From the NCBI GenBank assembly GCA_021234155.1, contig JAJEKV010000016.1, positions 1,924,001-1,988,000 of the forward strand: DNA of 64,000 nt. The letters are read 5' to 3'. Each line of letters begins with the position of its first letter. Positions within the stretch are counted from its first letter, which is position 1. Made by a program: the position numbers and the translations under genes. Origin of the DNA: Isoetes taiwanensis. Taxonomy: Eukaryota > Streptophyta > Lycopodiopsida > Isoetales > Isoetaceae. The notes below the pieces were generated by a model. That model searched no databases. It saw only the letters and a program-made list of their open reading frames with translations, and was not told where the DNA came from. Shown one piece after another: positions 31,759 through 44,860 of this stretch.

Positions 31759-33503
31759 CTACGACGGCGACGAGTCCTTAGAGCTGGTTGTCTTATCCGG
31801 GTAACGTCGGTGAAACTCCACAATTTTATCAAGAGCATTAGTCAGATTCTCGGCAGGCTTCCATGTTCTATCACTTGGCGAGTAACCTTCCCAATCGACA
31901 AGGTAATACAATCGTCGACGAAGAAACTTGGAGTCCAGAATCTCTCGAACCTCGAACTCCTCATGATCATCAATTTCTACTAGTGGTGGCAGCGGAGGAA
32001 TCCCATCCGGGAAAGTATTGACTGTGCAGGGCTCCAATGGAGAAGCATGAAATACTGGACGGAGCCGAACAGCTGGAGGGAGCTCGAGCCGGAATGCCAC
32101 ATTGCTGATCTGAGCCGTGATCCGGTAAGGACCAAGGCGACGATAGTCAAGCTTGTGCAGGGACGTGAGATAGGGAGGTCCCTATGAAGAAGCCAGGCAA
32201 GGTCACCAACGTGAAATTTAGGAGTTTTCTGCCGATGCAAATCAGCATAATGCCAATAGCGCTCATGTGCTCGGTGAAGATGATGCTGAAGATCCGATTG
32301 AAGAGCCTGGAGTTGCTCAAGTCGCGATTCGGCACTAGGATGGACCGAGTCACCGCCAGCAACACTAGGTCCTGGCGTCACCGTCAGTCACCGTCGGCAC
32401 TAGGATTGACTGGGATGCTGACCAGAGTTCAGAAAGAACGGAGTCTGGCCAGTGGAATCATGTACTGAGTTATTATAGGAAACCTCAGCTAATGGAAGAT
32501 AATCGACCCAATCATCCTGCTGATAACTGATAAAGCACCTTAAATATTGCTCCAGAGTCTGATTAGTGCGCTCTGCCTGCCCATTATTTTGTAGATGATG
32601 ACCAGATGTCAGTGAGCGTTCAATATGCAATAACTCCAAAAGCTGCTTCCAAAAACCTGCGATGAACTGCGGTCCACGATTGCTGACGATAGTATCGGGC
32701 AAGTTGTGAAGTCTGACTACTTCATGAAGAAGAAGACCCGATGTTCTCTCACTGGTGATGGTGATGTTGCAGGGAATAAAATGAGCCATCTTAGAGAAAC
32801 GATCAACAATAACCATGATGGCATCATAACCCCAAGAGACTGGTAGCTCCGGAATAAAGTTTATAGAAATGGTCTTCCAAGGTCCATCTGGTACTAGCAA
32901 TGGCTGAAGAACAGCATGAGGAAGATGCTTTGGAACCTTCGCTCGACAGTAAAAGCTTCGATAGAGCGATGAAGCCCAGGCCACCAATACTCTCGACTAA
33001 TAAGTTCAAGAGTCTTGGCTACTCCAAAGTGTCCGGCCATAGATGAATCATGGCAAGCCTGGAGAACCCGAATCCTAGAAGCACCATCTGGCACATACAA
33101 AAGCCCATCACAGAACAGGAGTCCATCTCGAACCTCAAAACGATCATAGTCTGATCGCATTTGCTGAGAAGATGATGCAGAGCCAAAGTGTGAGAATACA
33201 TCTTGAGCCAATGGATCGGAGGGCAGAGATGCTCTAACAGACTCCAACAAGGCCGTATCATGAGGCCTCTCGAACAAAGTGAGGGCCATAAGCTGGAACC
33301 GATCAAGCCCTAGAATCAAATGCAAGATCACCTAACTTGGGCTCAAGGTAGAATCGTCGAGACAAGGCATCAGGCTTCCCTTGGAGGGATCCAAGACGGT
33401 ACTTGATCAGAAATCAATACGGGGTAATACTTGAGTATGCCACCGGGCCTGGCGACGGTTGAGCATTACTGAAAATATTCTAGATTTCGATGATTTGTAT
33501 AGA
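31759..33503 (-). pseudogene. Ty3/gypsy Pol, 3' part: RNase H end, integrase, chromodomain
   Basis: Minus-strand blocks in order are an RNase H connection end with GKPDALSRRFY (about 33380), an integrase zinc-binding segment (HDSSMAGHFGVAKT, REYWWPGLH, 33030-32940), the integrase core (32890-32450; YDAIMVIVDRFSKMAHFIP and NGQAERTNQTLEQYL) and a C-terminal chromodomain (LVDWEGYSPSDRTWKPAENL, 31900-31840). The chromodomain places it among chromoviruses, which target marked chromatin. Two catalytic Asp positions of the integrase read Asn (SINFI for SxDFI, IVSNRGPQF for IVSDRGPQF), and there is a frame break at 32400. The element is dead. It is truncated at 33503, where a large insertion begins, and the rest resumes at 56953. 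Confidence 0.85.
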
Positions 33504-34098
33504 CATTAGAGGTTTGGTGGAGTCTATTAACGCCCTTGTAAGCCCTTCCCAAATTTGGATTTTAGTTGGTACCTGAACCTGCAGCTATGGGCAAAAAGCC
33601 CCCACGAACCTTAACCGAACCTCAGCCCTGGAGCAACCGAACCTGGTAAACGTCATTATTACTTGTTGTTTTACTCATTACGCCTAAATCCCTCCTCCCC
33701 CACCTTCCCATCAACTGAAGCTACAAGGAGTAGCCGAAAGTGGGACACCTCAAGAATGCCTCAATTGGGCCAAAGCTTTGGAGGGCATTTTGAATTTAGT
33801 TTTGATGTCAATCCTCGCCCAAACCGAAGGAATTCTCTAGTTTTCCTTTTGTATTTTTTAAGAATTGCATCAATTTGGTCGCCGGACTGTGGAGCTCGGA
33901 AAGCGATCACGACTCTGAATTCGGGACGGCGGGGGGGTAACTGTTCTATTAATTTCGCAATGACAATGAGTAATTCTTTTTGAATACGTAAACCGAAAAG
34001 GCCAATTCCGTGGAGGTGCCCAAGAACCGCTTGCCCTACAAAAATCAATATAATCGGAAGGAACAGTCGATGAGAATGCTCTTCGAGCTTCTGGTGCA
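33504..34098. other. 5' region of the composite insertion
   Basis: Non-coding sequence from the left terminus to the first open frame. Short frames on both strands lack domain motifs. It probably contains the promoter of the plus-strand gene that follows. Confidence 0.35.
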
Positions 34099-35114
34099 AT
34101 GAATATTGATCTCTGGGTGCGTGGGGAACTGTATCCCATCGATCCGATCACCAGAAGACATCCTGAATTTCATTCTCCATCGGGGCTTATTCATTTTGCC
34201 TGTAAGGGTAATCAAGGTCTGCTTGGCTATTGCAATAATATTTCAAGTAATTCTGATGTGCATTTGAGAACAATGTACAATCAATTGTGTGGAGTGCATT
34301 GCAATATGGTAGCACACTGTAATTACCTCCAACAGTGTAACTATTTCTTAACCAACAGGTCTAAGAATACAGAAGAACTGCAAGCTTCCAATCAAAGGTT
34401 GCTTATGAAGGTGGAGTCACTTAAACAAGGATTGAAGAGATGCTCTGAGGACAATGACAAACTGGAGAGGAAGTTAAAAAGACTGAAAAAGACACCACTG
34501 GGCATGAGGGAGAGGAAAAAAGAACTGAAGGCCCTAAGTATACTTGCCCCTAGTGGTGGGGGCTCTAGAAGAAGAATCCACGCTATTAAAAATCTGATGG
34601 ATCCTACTATGGCTGAAAAGAAGAAGAGAAAACCTTGTAATATGGCTAGTTTGTTGAAAAAGCTTGTAACTAAAGATGATGTTATAGATATGTTGAAGCT
34701 TCCTGGAGCTAACTATTTAAGAAAAGCTGTTGTTGAACAGGTGCTTACTGAATTGGAAAAGAGTCAAAGTGCTGATAGCATGCAAGAATTATGTGACAAT
34801 GTGGGTATCAGTCGACAAGCTTACATTGCTCTCTTTAGATGTTTGCAGGATGGTATCAAGCAACAGTGGTATTACTTAAGACCATACCGCCAAGACTCGT
34901 TATGTCGAGCAAAGCGTAACAAAGAGGAATGCGTATAGTACACTAACATTTGGGAGAGATGTACCAGATCACCACATCCGTGCACTTGGGATCACTAATC
35001 ACTGGGAAAAGTAAGAAGAAGGGTGGCTCCGGAAATGATCTATTTGTTCTTAATGAGAAGAATAATTGTTGGATGGATCTCTCTAAAATGCTTCTTCTGT
35101 TAGTTCGCTTCTAT
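34099..35114 (+). pseudogene. Transposon-associated gene, N-terminal part, split by CACTA insertion
   Basis: A 279-residue frame has an N-terminal region with many Cys and His (LCGVHCNMVAHCNYLQQC). A predicted coiled coil (LMKVESLKQGLKRCSEDNDK...ERKLKRLKK) follows, then a basic stretch, and a helical domain (VTKDDVIDMLKLPGANYLRK, ELCDNVGISRQAYIALFRCL) that resembles a helix-turn-helix-like DNA-binding region. After a stop at 34938 the sequence stays coding-like (GKSKKKGGSGND, WMDLSKMLLLLVRFY) until the CACTA element starts at 35115. It continues at 50681. The general shape recalls large unclassified transposon proteins of green plants and invertebrates, but I cannot name the family. It is the best candidate for the transposase of the 33504-56952 insertion. 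Confidence 0.45.
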
Positions 35115-35139
35115 CACAACCACCCCAATACTGAGTCCA

Positions 35140-36050
35140 CATGTTGTTTTTTAGTGTGGTTTTTGCTAAAAAACAACATCAAAAAACTACGCGGTTGTTT
35201 TTGTCCGATTTTGCTAGAAATGACATGTAGTTTTTAGCCAAATTTTTATACATTTGGTTTTTTTTGTTAAAAGTCTACACGTAGAGTTTTGTCAAAATTA
35301 TCTACACGTAGGAATTACACGTGTGTCTACATGTTGTTTTTTAGAAGTAGATGTAGTTTTCAAGTGTCGTTTTTTCTAAAATAGACATGTGGTTCTTAAT
35401 AAAACCTAAAAGGTCCACATGTAGTTTTTAACTATTGTTTTGTATGAAAAAACACTAAAAAACTAAACGATAGAATTTTGTCCTATTTTTTGCTAGAAAC
35501 TACACGTAGTTTCTTTGTTTTTTTTTTTAACTATGTTGTTTCTAAATGTTATTTTCTTAAAAAAGTGATATGTGTTTTCTAGGAAGAATGTGGTTTTTTG
35601 TAAACTCTGTTGTTTCTAAGTGTTGTTTCCTTGATAAAATGATATGTGTTTTTTAAGAAGAATTTGTTTTTTTTTTAACTCTGTTGTTTCTAAGTGTTGT
35701 TTTCTTAACAAAATGACAGGTGCTTTTTAAAAAAAATGTGGTTTTTTTTTAATTATGTTATTTCTAGTTGTTGTTTTCTTAAAAAAATAATATGTTTTTT
35801 TTAACTAGTTGTTTTCCTAGAAAAATGATATGTGGTTTTTAAAAAATAACTGTTGTTTTCAAGTATTAAGTATTATTTTTCTCATGAAGAAGAATTTTGA
35901 TATATAGGTTTATATAAAATCAACATGTGGTTGTTTAAAATAAGCAATTTCAAGTGTTGTTAACATGGTTTTGAATTGAAAAATATGCAAGTGTTATTTT
36001 TGTTTGTTTTTTTTTCTAAAACAAAGATGTGGTTTTGAATTGAAGATCTA
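35140..36050. repeat. Left subterminal repeat array of CACTA element 1
   Basis: Degenerate units containing TGTGGTTTTT, CTAAGTGTTGTTTTCTTA and CTACACGTAG-like words are repeated more than fifteen times. The reverse complement of the same words fills 49880-50605. Confidence 0.8.
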
Positions 36051-38512
36051 AAAACCATTGGAAAAATATACACCTTTATTTTTCAAGATTGCAGTTACAA
36101 TTCACAATCAAAACAAAGATATTTTCACACTGACTCCAAACTCCAGAGTGCAAAAATAACAAAGAGTCACGGATCCTTCTAAAGAAGCTCTCTGTAAAGC
36201 ACATAAGGTTATCAGTGAGGATTAAAATCAAAAGATAAAAAAAAAAAGGGAAAAGGATTTACCAGTTATAAGGAAGGCATCAAATATAACAGACATGTTT
36301 TTGCTATTTTTCCGTGAAAAATACCTTGGACCTTTGGTGTTTCGCTTGAATGACTCTACTTGGCTTTGTTTCGATTCTTGGCTTGCTTCGATTCTTGCTT
36401 GCTTCTTAGCTTCTTGGCTTGGTTCGATTTTTTGGCTTTGTAATCGAGATATAAGCCCAAAGATTGCTCATCTGTCAACAAGTAGTAATCGATATAAACC
36501 CGCCAGATTCTCGATCTAAATGCAAAAGACCATAGCCTTGAAGCAGGCAGGCAGGAAGGGCGGCTATGAGCAATAAACGATTTGCAAGGACAAAGCCAAG
36601 TGATCGTTCAAAGCAAGGGTGAGCCAAAATACTAGCATAGAGAAAGCTACTTTAAGATTGGCTCTCATTCTCGCCGCAACATAAGATAATAATATCATGT
36701 CTCATATATATGGAGAGAACTGAATTGCCATGAGAAAATAGAATGAGCTAAGAGAATCTTCTTGCGCACATTGCTCTTCAATAGCAAAGACAGCCGTAAC
36801 ATGTGATCCGCTTTTACGTGTATATAGTTTAAGAGTGCGAGAAAGGCCTTATACCTCAAGGCGGGCTTCAAAGACAGATTGCTGCCCAAAACCCGATATG
36901 TAATATATCCTGGCTTTGTTTGCCCGGGAGGCCAAGTACTAAGCTGATAGGGCAAAATCGGGCCGATCCGGGCAGCATCGATCGGTCGACACCATGTTTA
37001 GGAAGTGCATAAACCGCCCCATAGGAACCGACCGCATAAATCGCACTGGTGGTCGTGGTTTTCTTCATCTCGTAATTTGCAGCCCATGAGATCGGCCCTC
37101 AAGGATTCTTCCAAGCCCCTGATAATCGAAAAACCAGCCTAAGGTAGTATTTGAACCTCTCGCTCATTATCTAGTCGCATAGAACCGGATTATGATCATG
37201 CTAAATGAGATCCACTAATTTTACCACCATCCACTGGCCGGGCACTAGAACATGGTGGAGCGTAGATTGAAGGAGACAAGTTAGGAATTGCAAAAGAATT
37301 AACATGAGATTTCCTAGAACATGGTGGAGCGAGATTGAAGGAGACAAGTTAGGAATTGCAAAGAATTAACATGAGATTCCGGCTCTTTGTTGAAGCAGAG
37401 CATCACCTGTATCATGTGAAGCGTGGTGGCATAGCCGCGGAAGCGGACTAGGGGAGGAAGCCGGAAGCGTGGGAGCCATAGCCGTGAGAGTGCCATAGGG
37501 GCCGGCTCTTACCTTTTCGATTTGGAAGTATAGAGTAGGAAAGCGGAAAGTAGCGTAAAGCGGGAAAGTAGCAGACCAATAGCAAAGAAAATACCCGGAT
37601 CACCATCTCGGCGTTTATATCCGCCAAACTGGACCCTTGTTTCAACCTTTGATGGGGCATTTTTTCATCCATATAATTTATTTTTAATTTGAACTTATGA
37701 TAAATGTTCCACTACTTTTGGCGGGGATTTTTCCTTATGGGTTCTTCTATGTTCAAGCCATATGGCTATAGCCAAAAATGGTCGGGACGTCGCCGCACCA
37801 TTTTCTTGGTTGTATAAGCTCAAGAAGTCCTTACTTTTAATTCTCAATGAGTGCCCTAAAAATTTTGAGGACAACTCGTTGAAATTGGAAAATCTCCCCA
37901 AAGAAAGATATTTCTACAAAGCAAACCATTCCCCGTGGGATCTCAAAGTCATTAGGCTCATAAGTTTATCAACTCAAATTTAAGAATCTATAGGCTTATG
38001 CTGAAGTCGTGGTGAAAAGCTTTTGAAAAAAAGTATAGATTTAAGATTTGCCGTGAGTTCATTGCACCAAAGGTATGTCCAACTCTTTTGTCTCAGATTG
38101 AATACTTTGAATTGTACCTCTTTGAATTGTACCTCGGTATTTTAATTTTCTAAATGCAGAAAAGGGAAAAACAAATGAAGACATACCGATGGGATTATTT
38201 TTAGAAAAAATACTAGATAAGATTATTTATTTATGGACCTCTTTGCATTCTTTTAACAAACAATTGAGGATCTACATAAGATTGATGCTCATTGGTAGAA
38301 GAACACAGAATGGTCATGAAAATGCGCCTTGTGATGAATACATGAAGAAGCAAGTTGGGCCCCAGTGGTGCTTTATCCCCCTCAATGTAGTAAGATTCCA
38401 AGTTTCAAATTCCCGCCAAATGAAAGCAGTAATCTTGTTATACAAACAAAAGGGTAGAATTTTGACGCTAATAGCCACCTAGGGCACCAAAATTTTTGAC
38501 GATGTCACCTAG
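36051..38512. other. Left interior of CACTA element 1, no gene recognised
   Basis: It contains a short region rich in CTTGGCTTGCTTCGATT words (36360-36430) and a 67-bp duplication (37247-37380). Coding-like plus-strand stretches at 37762-37980 and 38189-38482 belong to no family I recognise. They could be remnants of the element's own genes. Confidence 0.4.
37247..37380. repeat. 67-bp tandem duplication
   Basis: Units 37247-37313 and 37314-37380 both start AGAACATGGTGGAGCG and end AACATGAGATT(T)CC. They differ by two small indels. Confidence 0.85.
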
Positions 38513-39838
38513 GCATCAACATGCCACCTAGGCTCAAACATGCCAAGGTGGCTCAAACATGCCAAAGGTGGCTCAAACATGCCAAGTCGGCTCAAACATT
38601 CCAACATGCCAAGGTGGCTCAAACATGCCAAGGTGGTTCAAACATGCCACCTAGGCTCAAACATGCCAAGGTGGCTCAAACATACCACCAAGGTGGCTTC
38701 GTGGTGGCTCAAACATGCCACGCAGTGTTCTAACATGCCACGCAGCTTTAACATGCCAAGGTGGTGCAAACATGCCAATGGGCTCCAACATGCCATGGGC
38801 TCCAACATGCCAAGGTGGCTCAAGCATGCAACCTAGGTACCAACATGCCACCTGGGCTCAAACATGCCAAGGTGGCTCAAACATGTCAAGGTGGCTCAAA
38901 CGCGTGCCACGTGGTTTTTCAACATGCCACCTAGGCTCTAACATGCCAAGGTGGCTCAAACATGCCACGGCTCCCAACATGCCACCTAGTTTCAACATGC
39001 CACCTAGGCTCCAACATGCCAAGGTGGCTCAAACATTCCACTAGGCTCAAACATGTCAAGGTGGCTCAAACATGCCACGCTGGGTCCAACATGCCACCTA
39101 GGCTCCAACATGCCAAGGTGGCTCAACCATACCACCTAGGCCCCAACAAGCCAAGGTGGCTCCAACATGCCACCTAGGCTCCAACATGCCAAGGTGGCTC
39201 AAACATACCACCGGGGCCTAACATGCCAAGGTGGCTCCAACATGCCATATGGGCTCCAACATGCCACCTAGGGCTCCAACATGCCACCTAGGCTCCAACA
39301 TGCCATGGTGGCTCAAACATGCCATGTGGGCCCCAACATGCCACCTAGGCTCCAACATGCCAAGGTGGCTCAAACATGCCACCCAGGGCACTAACATGCC
39401 ACCTAGGCTCAAACATGCCACTCCCAACATGCCACCTAGGCTCCAACATGCCAAGGTGGCTCAAACATGCCACGGGCTTATGCCACCCCAACATGCCACC
39501 CAGGCTCAAACATGCCAAGGTGGCTCAAACATGCCACGCTGGTCCAACATGCCAAGGTGGCTCAACCATATCACCTAGGGCCCTAACAAGCCAAGGTGGT
39601 TCCAACATGCCACCTATGTCCAACATGCCAAGGTGGCTCAAACATACCACCTAGGGCCTAACATGCCAAGGTGGCTCCAACATGCCATATGGGCTCCAAC
39701 ATGCCACCTAGGCTCCAAAGATGCCAAGGTGGCTCAAACATGCCAAGATGGCTCAAACATGCCATGTGGGTTCCAACATGCCACCTAGGGTCCAACATGC
39801 CATGGTGGCTCAAACATGCCACGGGCTCCCAACATGCT
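38513..39838. repeat. 1.3-kb minisatellite of alternating 19-20 bp units
   Basis: Two half-units alternate or repeat: AACATGCCACCTAGGCTCA and AACATGCCAAGGTGGCTCA. There are about 60-70 half-units. GCCACCT in one half is the reverse complement of AGGTGGC in the other, so neighbouring halves can pair as hairpins. The open frames it generates (repeating NMPRWLKHA) are a by-product. Confidence 0.9.
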
Positions 39839-40019
39839 CTGGGCAAGCATAAAGGCTCGAATGGAGATTTCGGCCATATCGCCCGAATGGTGAAATTACC
39901 CTAGGGACCAAGTTACACAATCATTTTTGGTAACGAAAAGAAACAAGAACCCTACATGGCAAAAGATTCAAAACCACCTCTTAGGCCAATTGACTACTTA
40001 ATGTGTTGGAGATGAGCTA

Positions 40020-41175
40020 CTTTGGCTTCTTGGAGAAGGTGGTCTTCCGCGCACACCAAGCTTGGTCCCGAGGGTAATGTCGTTTCAGTCCATTGGCGTA
40101 GTCGGCATAGTTCGAATGGGAGAATTGTTCGCGGGCCGTGGGCCGGTGAGAGATTTGGGGACCGCTTCGAAGGTTTTGGGTCCGCTTTTGGCATCAACAC
40201 CCCTCCCCACGTTATGACATTGTGCAAGATCCGGCCAAATTCCGACTAGGATATGGTTCCAAAAATAAACCCGTATTGTTGCGGTTGAAGGGTTTACATT
40301 ATTGAAGGTCGTTTTAGTTGGTTACACATGGGCCATGGTCGAGAAGTCGCAATTGAAAACACGAAGAATAGAACGATTTTAATGGGGTTCGGATTTATCC
40401 TCCTCCCGGTGGCAAATAGAAATCAAGAAATCTTTCAAGAAAGCAAAATTATTTAAGTCATTTGGGATGCCCAATAGATCCAAACTCGTTATTTCAGCTG
40501 CCATGGCTCAAGATGTATGTTTAGAAAGATGCACTTAGTTATCCTAAAAACGACCATGTTTTGCCTCCCTAAAAAAGTAAACCCTATGTGTACCTAGGTT
40601 ATTGTAGGGTTTACCTTTCAAGGCCAAACGTGGTCATTTTTTGATAACTAGGTGCACCTTTTCTCAATATGTATGAGCCATGGCAACAAAAATAACAGAA
40701 GTTTAGATCTATTGGCCATCCCGAATGATCCCAAACAATTTTGCTATCGCACAAGCGCTTTTGACTTCTAATTGCCACACCGGGATGAGGATAAATCCAA
40801 ACCCCATTCCATCAATTCCTATTCCTTCGTGTTTTCAACCGCAACTTCTCGACTATGTCCCAAGTGCAACCGACTAAAAACTCGACCTCCATAACGTAAA
40901 CCCTTCAATAACCTAGCAACACACAAGGTTTATGTTTTGAGGCCATATCCTCATCGATTCGGATCGTGATCTTGCACAATGTCATCGTGCATGTGGAGGG
41001 TGTTGACACCGTAAGATGGACCCTTAAAGCCTTCCCTGAAGCGGCCTCGCCAAAAAAGTCCTTCTTCCCAAGGCCCGGCCATGGACGGCAACTCTCCCAC
41101 TCTAGAACTCGGAATTGACTCGCCAATGGACTCAAAACCAATTGAAAAATTGACCGCCAATGGCCTCGCGCCAAT
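40020..41175. repeat. Foldback element with about 0.5-kb inverted arms
   Basis: The left arm (about 40020-40560) and the reverse complement of the right arm (about 40600-41175) share GACATTGTGCAAGATC, GAAGGGTTTAC, GAGAAGTTGCGGTTGAAAAC, GGATTTATCCTC and CAATAGATC in the same order. The centre lies near 40580. Transcription through it would give a long hairpin. Confidence 0.8.
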
Positions 41176-41734
41176 GGCCTCTCGCTAGTTTTGCCTTGAG
41201 CAAGAATACCAAGTAAATGTATGAGTCAGAAGAGATTTTTTTCTTTAGAGTTCATAAATAATAGAATATAAAACAAGTGTAGTACAGAAGCGTACTACTT
41301 TGTCCTGATGATGTCTCAATGCTAGTTTTGACATGCCTTTTTGATCTCAATACCGCTGAGGATGGCTCAATTCCAACCGCAATAAGGACCATAAACACAT
41401 CTAAGTTTTGAGGCAAACAGAATTGACTACAATATGTGCTCCCACCAAAATGAATTAAGGGAAAGAGACATCAATCGAAGAGTATTAAGGGTCAATCGCA
41501 TCTTCAACTCTTTTTCCGCCTTTGGCCAGTTGCTCATAAGCATGCCCCAAGTCTTGTTGCGATATTGTGAGATTTATTTGAAGTCGTTACATTATTTCCT
41601 TTGAGCATTCTTGTTGGCCTTCAAGAAGACTAATCAAATGCAATGTTAACCATGTCGGCACCATGTCTTGGCCATAATCAATTTTTAACCTAAAGGTTTA
41701 TGCATGCCCTAAATCGATATCCGTATGCCGAGGA
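41176..41734. other. No recognised gene
   Basis: This sequence lies between the foldback element and the nested CACTA element. I see no motif in it. Confidence 0.4.
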
Positions 41735-41839
41735 CACTACAAGAGAATAGGGGTTTATTGTCTTTTTTTTTGTCACATTGTAGACTATCGAGAAATTGCG
41801 GAGAACCCGAAAAAATATGCTATAAATATGTCAAAAAAA

Positions 41840-42460
41840 AGTGATGATGCATCACAACAAGACCTATTTTGTCATTTTTGTCATTTTTTGGCAATTGTGT
41901 AGCACTCCTTTTTGGCAAATTTTTTGACACATGTTTTGTCACTTCTTTTGGCAATTCTTTTGGCATTTCTTTTGTCTCTTCTTTTGGCAATTCTTCAGCA
42001 CCTATTTTGTCATACTTTAGGTTATTTTTGGATAATTTATTGTCATTTTTTATGTCATTTTCTTATATTTTTTTGTCATTTTTTTGGCAATTCTTTTATG
42101 CCTATTTGTTAATTTTTGTACCATTTTTTTGTCATTTATTTTGTTTATAGCCTTTTTGTCACTTTTCTTGGCTATTCTTTGACACCTATTTTGTCAAAAT
42201 TTGGGCAATTTTTTGACAATTCTAGGGTCCCTATTTTGTCCCATTTTATGTTCTTTTTGACACTCTTTTGTCATATTTTAGGTCATATTTTTCACTTTTT
42301 TGGCAAATTTTTGTCACATACTTGGTCATGTTTGAAGCTACTTTTTGACATTTTTTTTATCATCATTTTACTATATTTATGTCATTTTTATTAACAATGC
42401 TTAGTCACATTTTGGTAGTAAAATTAATTGAATTTTTGGATGATTGTTGTCAATCTCTTT
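41840..42460. repeat. Left subterminal array of CACTA element 2
   Basis: Repeated TTTTTGTCA and TTTTGGCAATT words recur about every 15-20 bp. Repeats of this kind are where CACTA-encoded TnpA proteins bind in studied elements. Confidence 0.8.
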
Positions 42461-43139
42461 GTCAATTCACCATGTTTGATTCAAAACATTTAAAATGAAA
42501 AAGTGTACATAAACCTAGTAAGATGAACAATGTACATAAATATAGTTTTCTCACAAAAGAAATAATGGAGATGTGTTAATCAATTTCAACGTCTTCATTT
42601 TTCACTACTAGATGTACTTCTCGGCTGCATCACTTCTTTGGATTCATCTTCGCTTCCATCGCCGCTGATGATCCGTCTATATCCAACTACAAAAACGAAA
42701 AAAGGGTTATATATCCGCATGATGATTCCATCGGGCTGGCCCAAGTTGTTTCAACACGCCCTTCTCATTAAAACCAGCACCGAATTGATCCTTCAAGTGA
42801 TTGATCACTTCTTGCTTATGGCGCTAACTTAACTTGTCGCTAGTTTAGATGTATCTCGTGGCAATGATCCATCATTGAACTAGTGGCAACATCCAGCAGA
42901 TAAAAAGCTTTGCAACTCAGATAAAACAAACTAAAGCGCCTAAAAATCAAGCAATCATAAGGATATTTGCTAAAAGAAGTAATCACCGCGATCACAATTT
43001 AGACTATTCAGGTTAATAAATCAGAAACAAAAACACTTTGCAAGTTGCAGCAACTTTCCCATGACTTACTGATTGACCATAAAGCAATTTTCGATGGCAA
43101 ATGCTGTTTAGGAAGATTTAAAGTGACCACGAGATTCCT

Positions 43140-44150
43140 CGGCCTCCTCCAAAAACATCATGTAACGCTATGGTTGTTACTCCAAAAGATACATGATTGT
43201 ACACGTGAGTAAAAACCGCACGCATTTGGATACCCCGGATAATAGAAACTTATGATAAAGCACTCACTTATGAAGACCAACAAAAATAGACGCATTACCA
43301 TATAAGCAATCACGCTAAAGAAAAATGGTTTTTGTTTCTCATGGAAGAGTATATGTTTGGAAATACAAAGATGGCCTCGAGAAACAATATCCAAGGAGGC
43401 CAATTGGTAACTGGCGATTTCCCAAATCCATAAGCTTTCCTTCATTGTGAAAAACCCGGTATCAACAGCTCCAATCCACGTAACGGTGAAGGCCACTACC
43501 GTGAGAAGCAATTACCCCACCACCACTGTTGGAATAATGCGAAATATTTTAGCCAATCGACATAATATGAAGTACCCAACTACTAACCAAAAATACAAAA
43601 AACAAAACCACGAAGGTAGGACAAAGACTCAAGCCCTCGAGCCATACCGTTGGCAATAAGAATAATGCCGCGAACCAATACAAAGAGTTGTTGTGTCTCT
43701 AGAAAATACAACTTAGCTGGAAATAATGATGAAAGATTGTCCCCCCTTCAAGAATTAAAAAATTCCACACTAACCGGGCTGTAAAAGTGTATGGTGTAGT
43801 TAGACTACAATTTCAAAAAAAAATTAACTGGTTGAAAGGGATGAGAATTACATATAGTTCAATGTACAAAACCACCTGCACAACAAACACAAGTATGTTA
43901 GAAAGTCTAGTAAGAACTATGACAAGCAAAATACTTACAGAGATGATAATGCGCCCTAAATCTCCAAATCTTTGCTTGACCAATATCGGGATATGTGATA
44001 AGGCCTGGTTGGCTATCTAGACATCTCCTCAAGAGTAGCACACCGATATAACAAGCAAATATCTGAAAATAGCATGAGCAAACATAATCCAATCCATCCT
44101 CCCTCTTTGAGAGCATATGGTGTTGAAAGAACACCAACACCGCCATCACA
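43140..44150 (-). pseudogene. AVT1-like vacuolar amino-acid transporter relic (AAAP family)
   Basis: Minus-strand exons are colinear with plant AVT1-type transporters. One (44090-43960) has YIGVLLLRRCLDSQPGLITY and PDIGQA. Next is LLPTVWLEGLSLCPTF (about 43640-43580). The last is GGGVIAS, then TVVAFTVTWIGAVDTGFF, with HILFHEKQKPFFF in place of the usual NIYTSM region and a following hydrophobic helix (43530-43250). AVT1 proteins exchange amino acids for protons at the vacuolar membrane. Introns seem to be retained at several points, so it was captured as genomic DNA. Frameshifts occur after PTVWL and after GGGVIAS. An acidic, Ser-rich stretch at 44590-44760 may be the N-terminal exon. The C-terminal helices are missing or unrecognisable. 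Confidence 0.65.
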
Positions 44151-44860
44151 TTAAATCCCTGTATATTTCATTACTACGTCATCTTACGTAATTAAGAATG
44201 CTGCAATAAAGAACATACCATTCAGAGTAGCTTGCATAAAGGCGCATCCACCTTGAGGAAGGTTTAGCGGCACTCAAAAAATGCTTTCTCAAACTAAGAT
44301 AATCTTGGCGAATGGGAATCTGTTAATATGTTCTCTTTCCTCGTGTAAGGGAATTGGCAAAGCTTCCGGAGGTTGTAAACCGCTCGCAACACTTGGTAAT
44401 TGCTTATAGGAAGTAGACATAAAAGAACCGCTCAACAAACTTTTGGAGAAGCCATGTGGTCATATATGTCCATTGATTTGCCTGTTAAAGCAAAGTTAAG
44501 AAGGAAGAACTTTAAGACAAAAGAATTTTGAGTACCAAACCGAAAGATGCTTCCAAACAAAGGAGATATTTGAAATACCTGTAGCTTTGTGGCCACCGGG
44601 TGAAATATGCGATGTTGAAATTTCAGAATCCTCAATGTCATCATCTCCTCAACGATTGCATTCTCCTCGCCAATCTCCTCGCATGCCCTCATCAAGAAAA
44701 CTACCTTCATTATCTTCTTCTTCCTCCTCCTCAATAGCAAGACCAAAATCGCAGTTTCTTGATAAAGGACTCAATCTTTTATGCTCGATACATCTTCCCT
44801 CCCGAATCATGGGCGAATCAAAGGAGCAATTAGGACAGATAATGCAGAAAGAGAAACTAA

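Noticed and set aside
33663-33983. Plus-strand gene at the start of the composite insertion
   Set aside because: Overlapping frames on both strands have similar length and no motif. There is no basis to choose one.
38513-39838. CRISPR array or repeat protein genes
   Set aside because: Spacers are not unique and half-units alternate, so it is a minisatellite. The repeating open frames on both strands follow from the repeat having few stop codons.
40022-41174. Two protein genes in opposite orientation
   Set aside because: The open frames are the two arms of the foldback element read on opposite strands.
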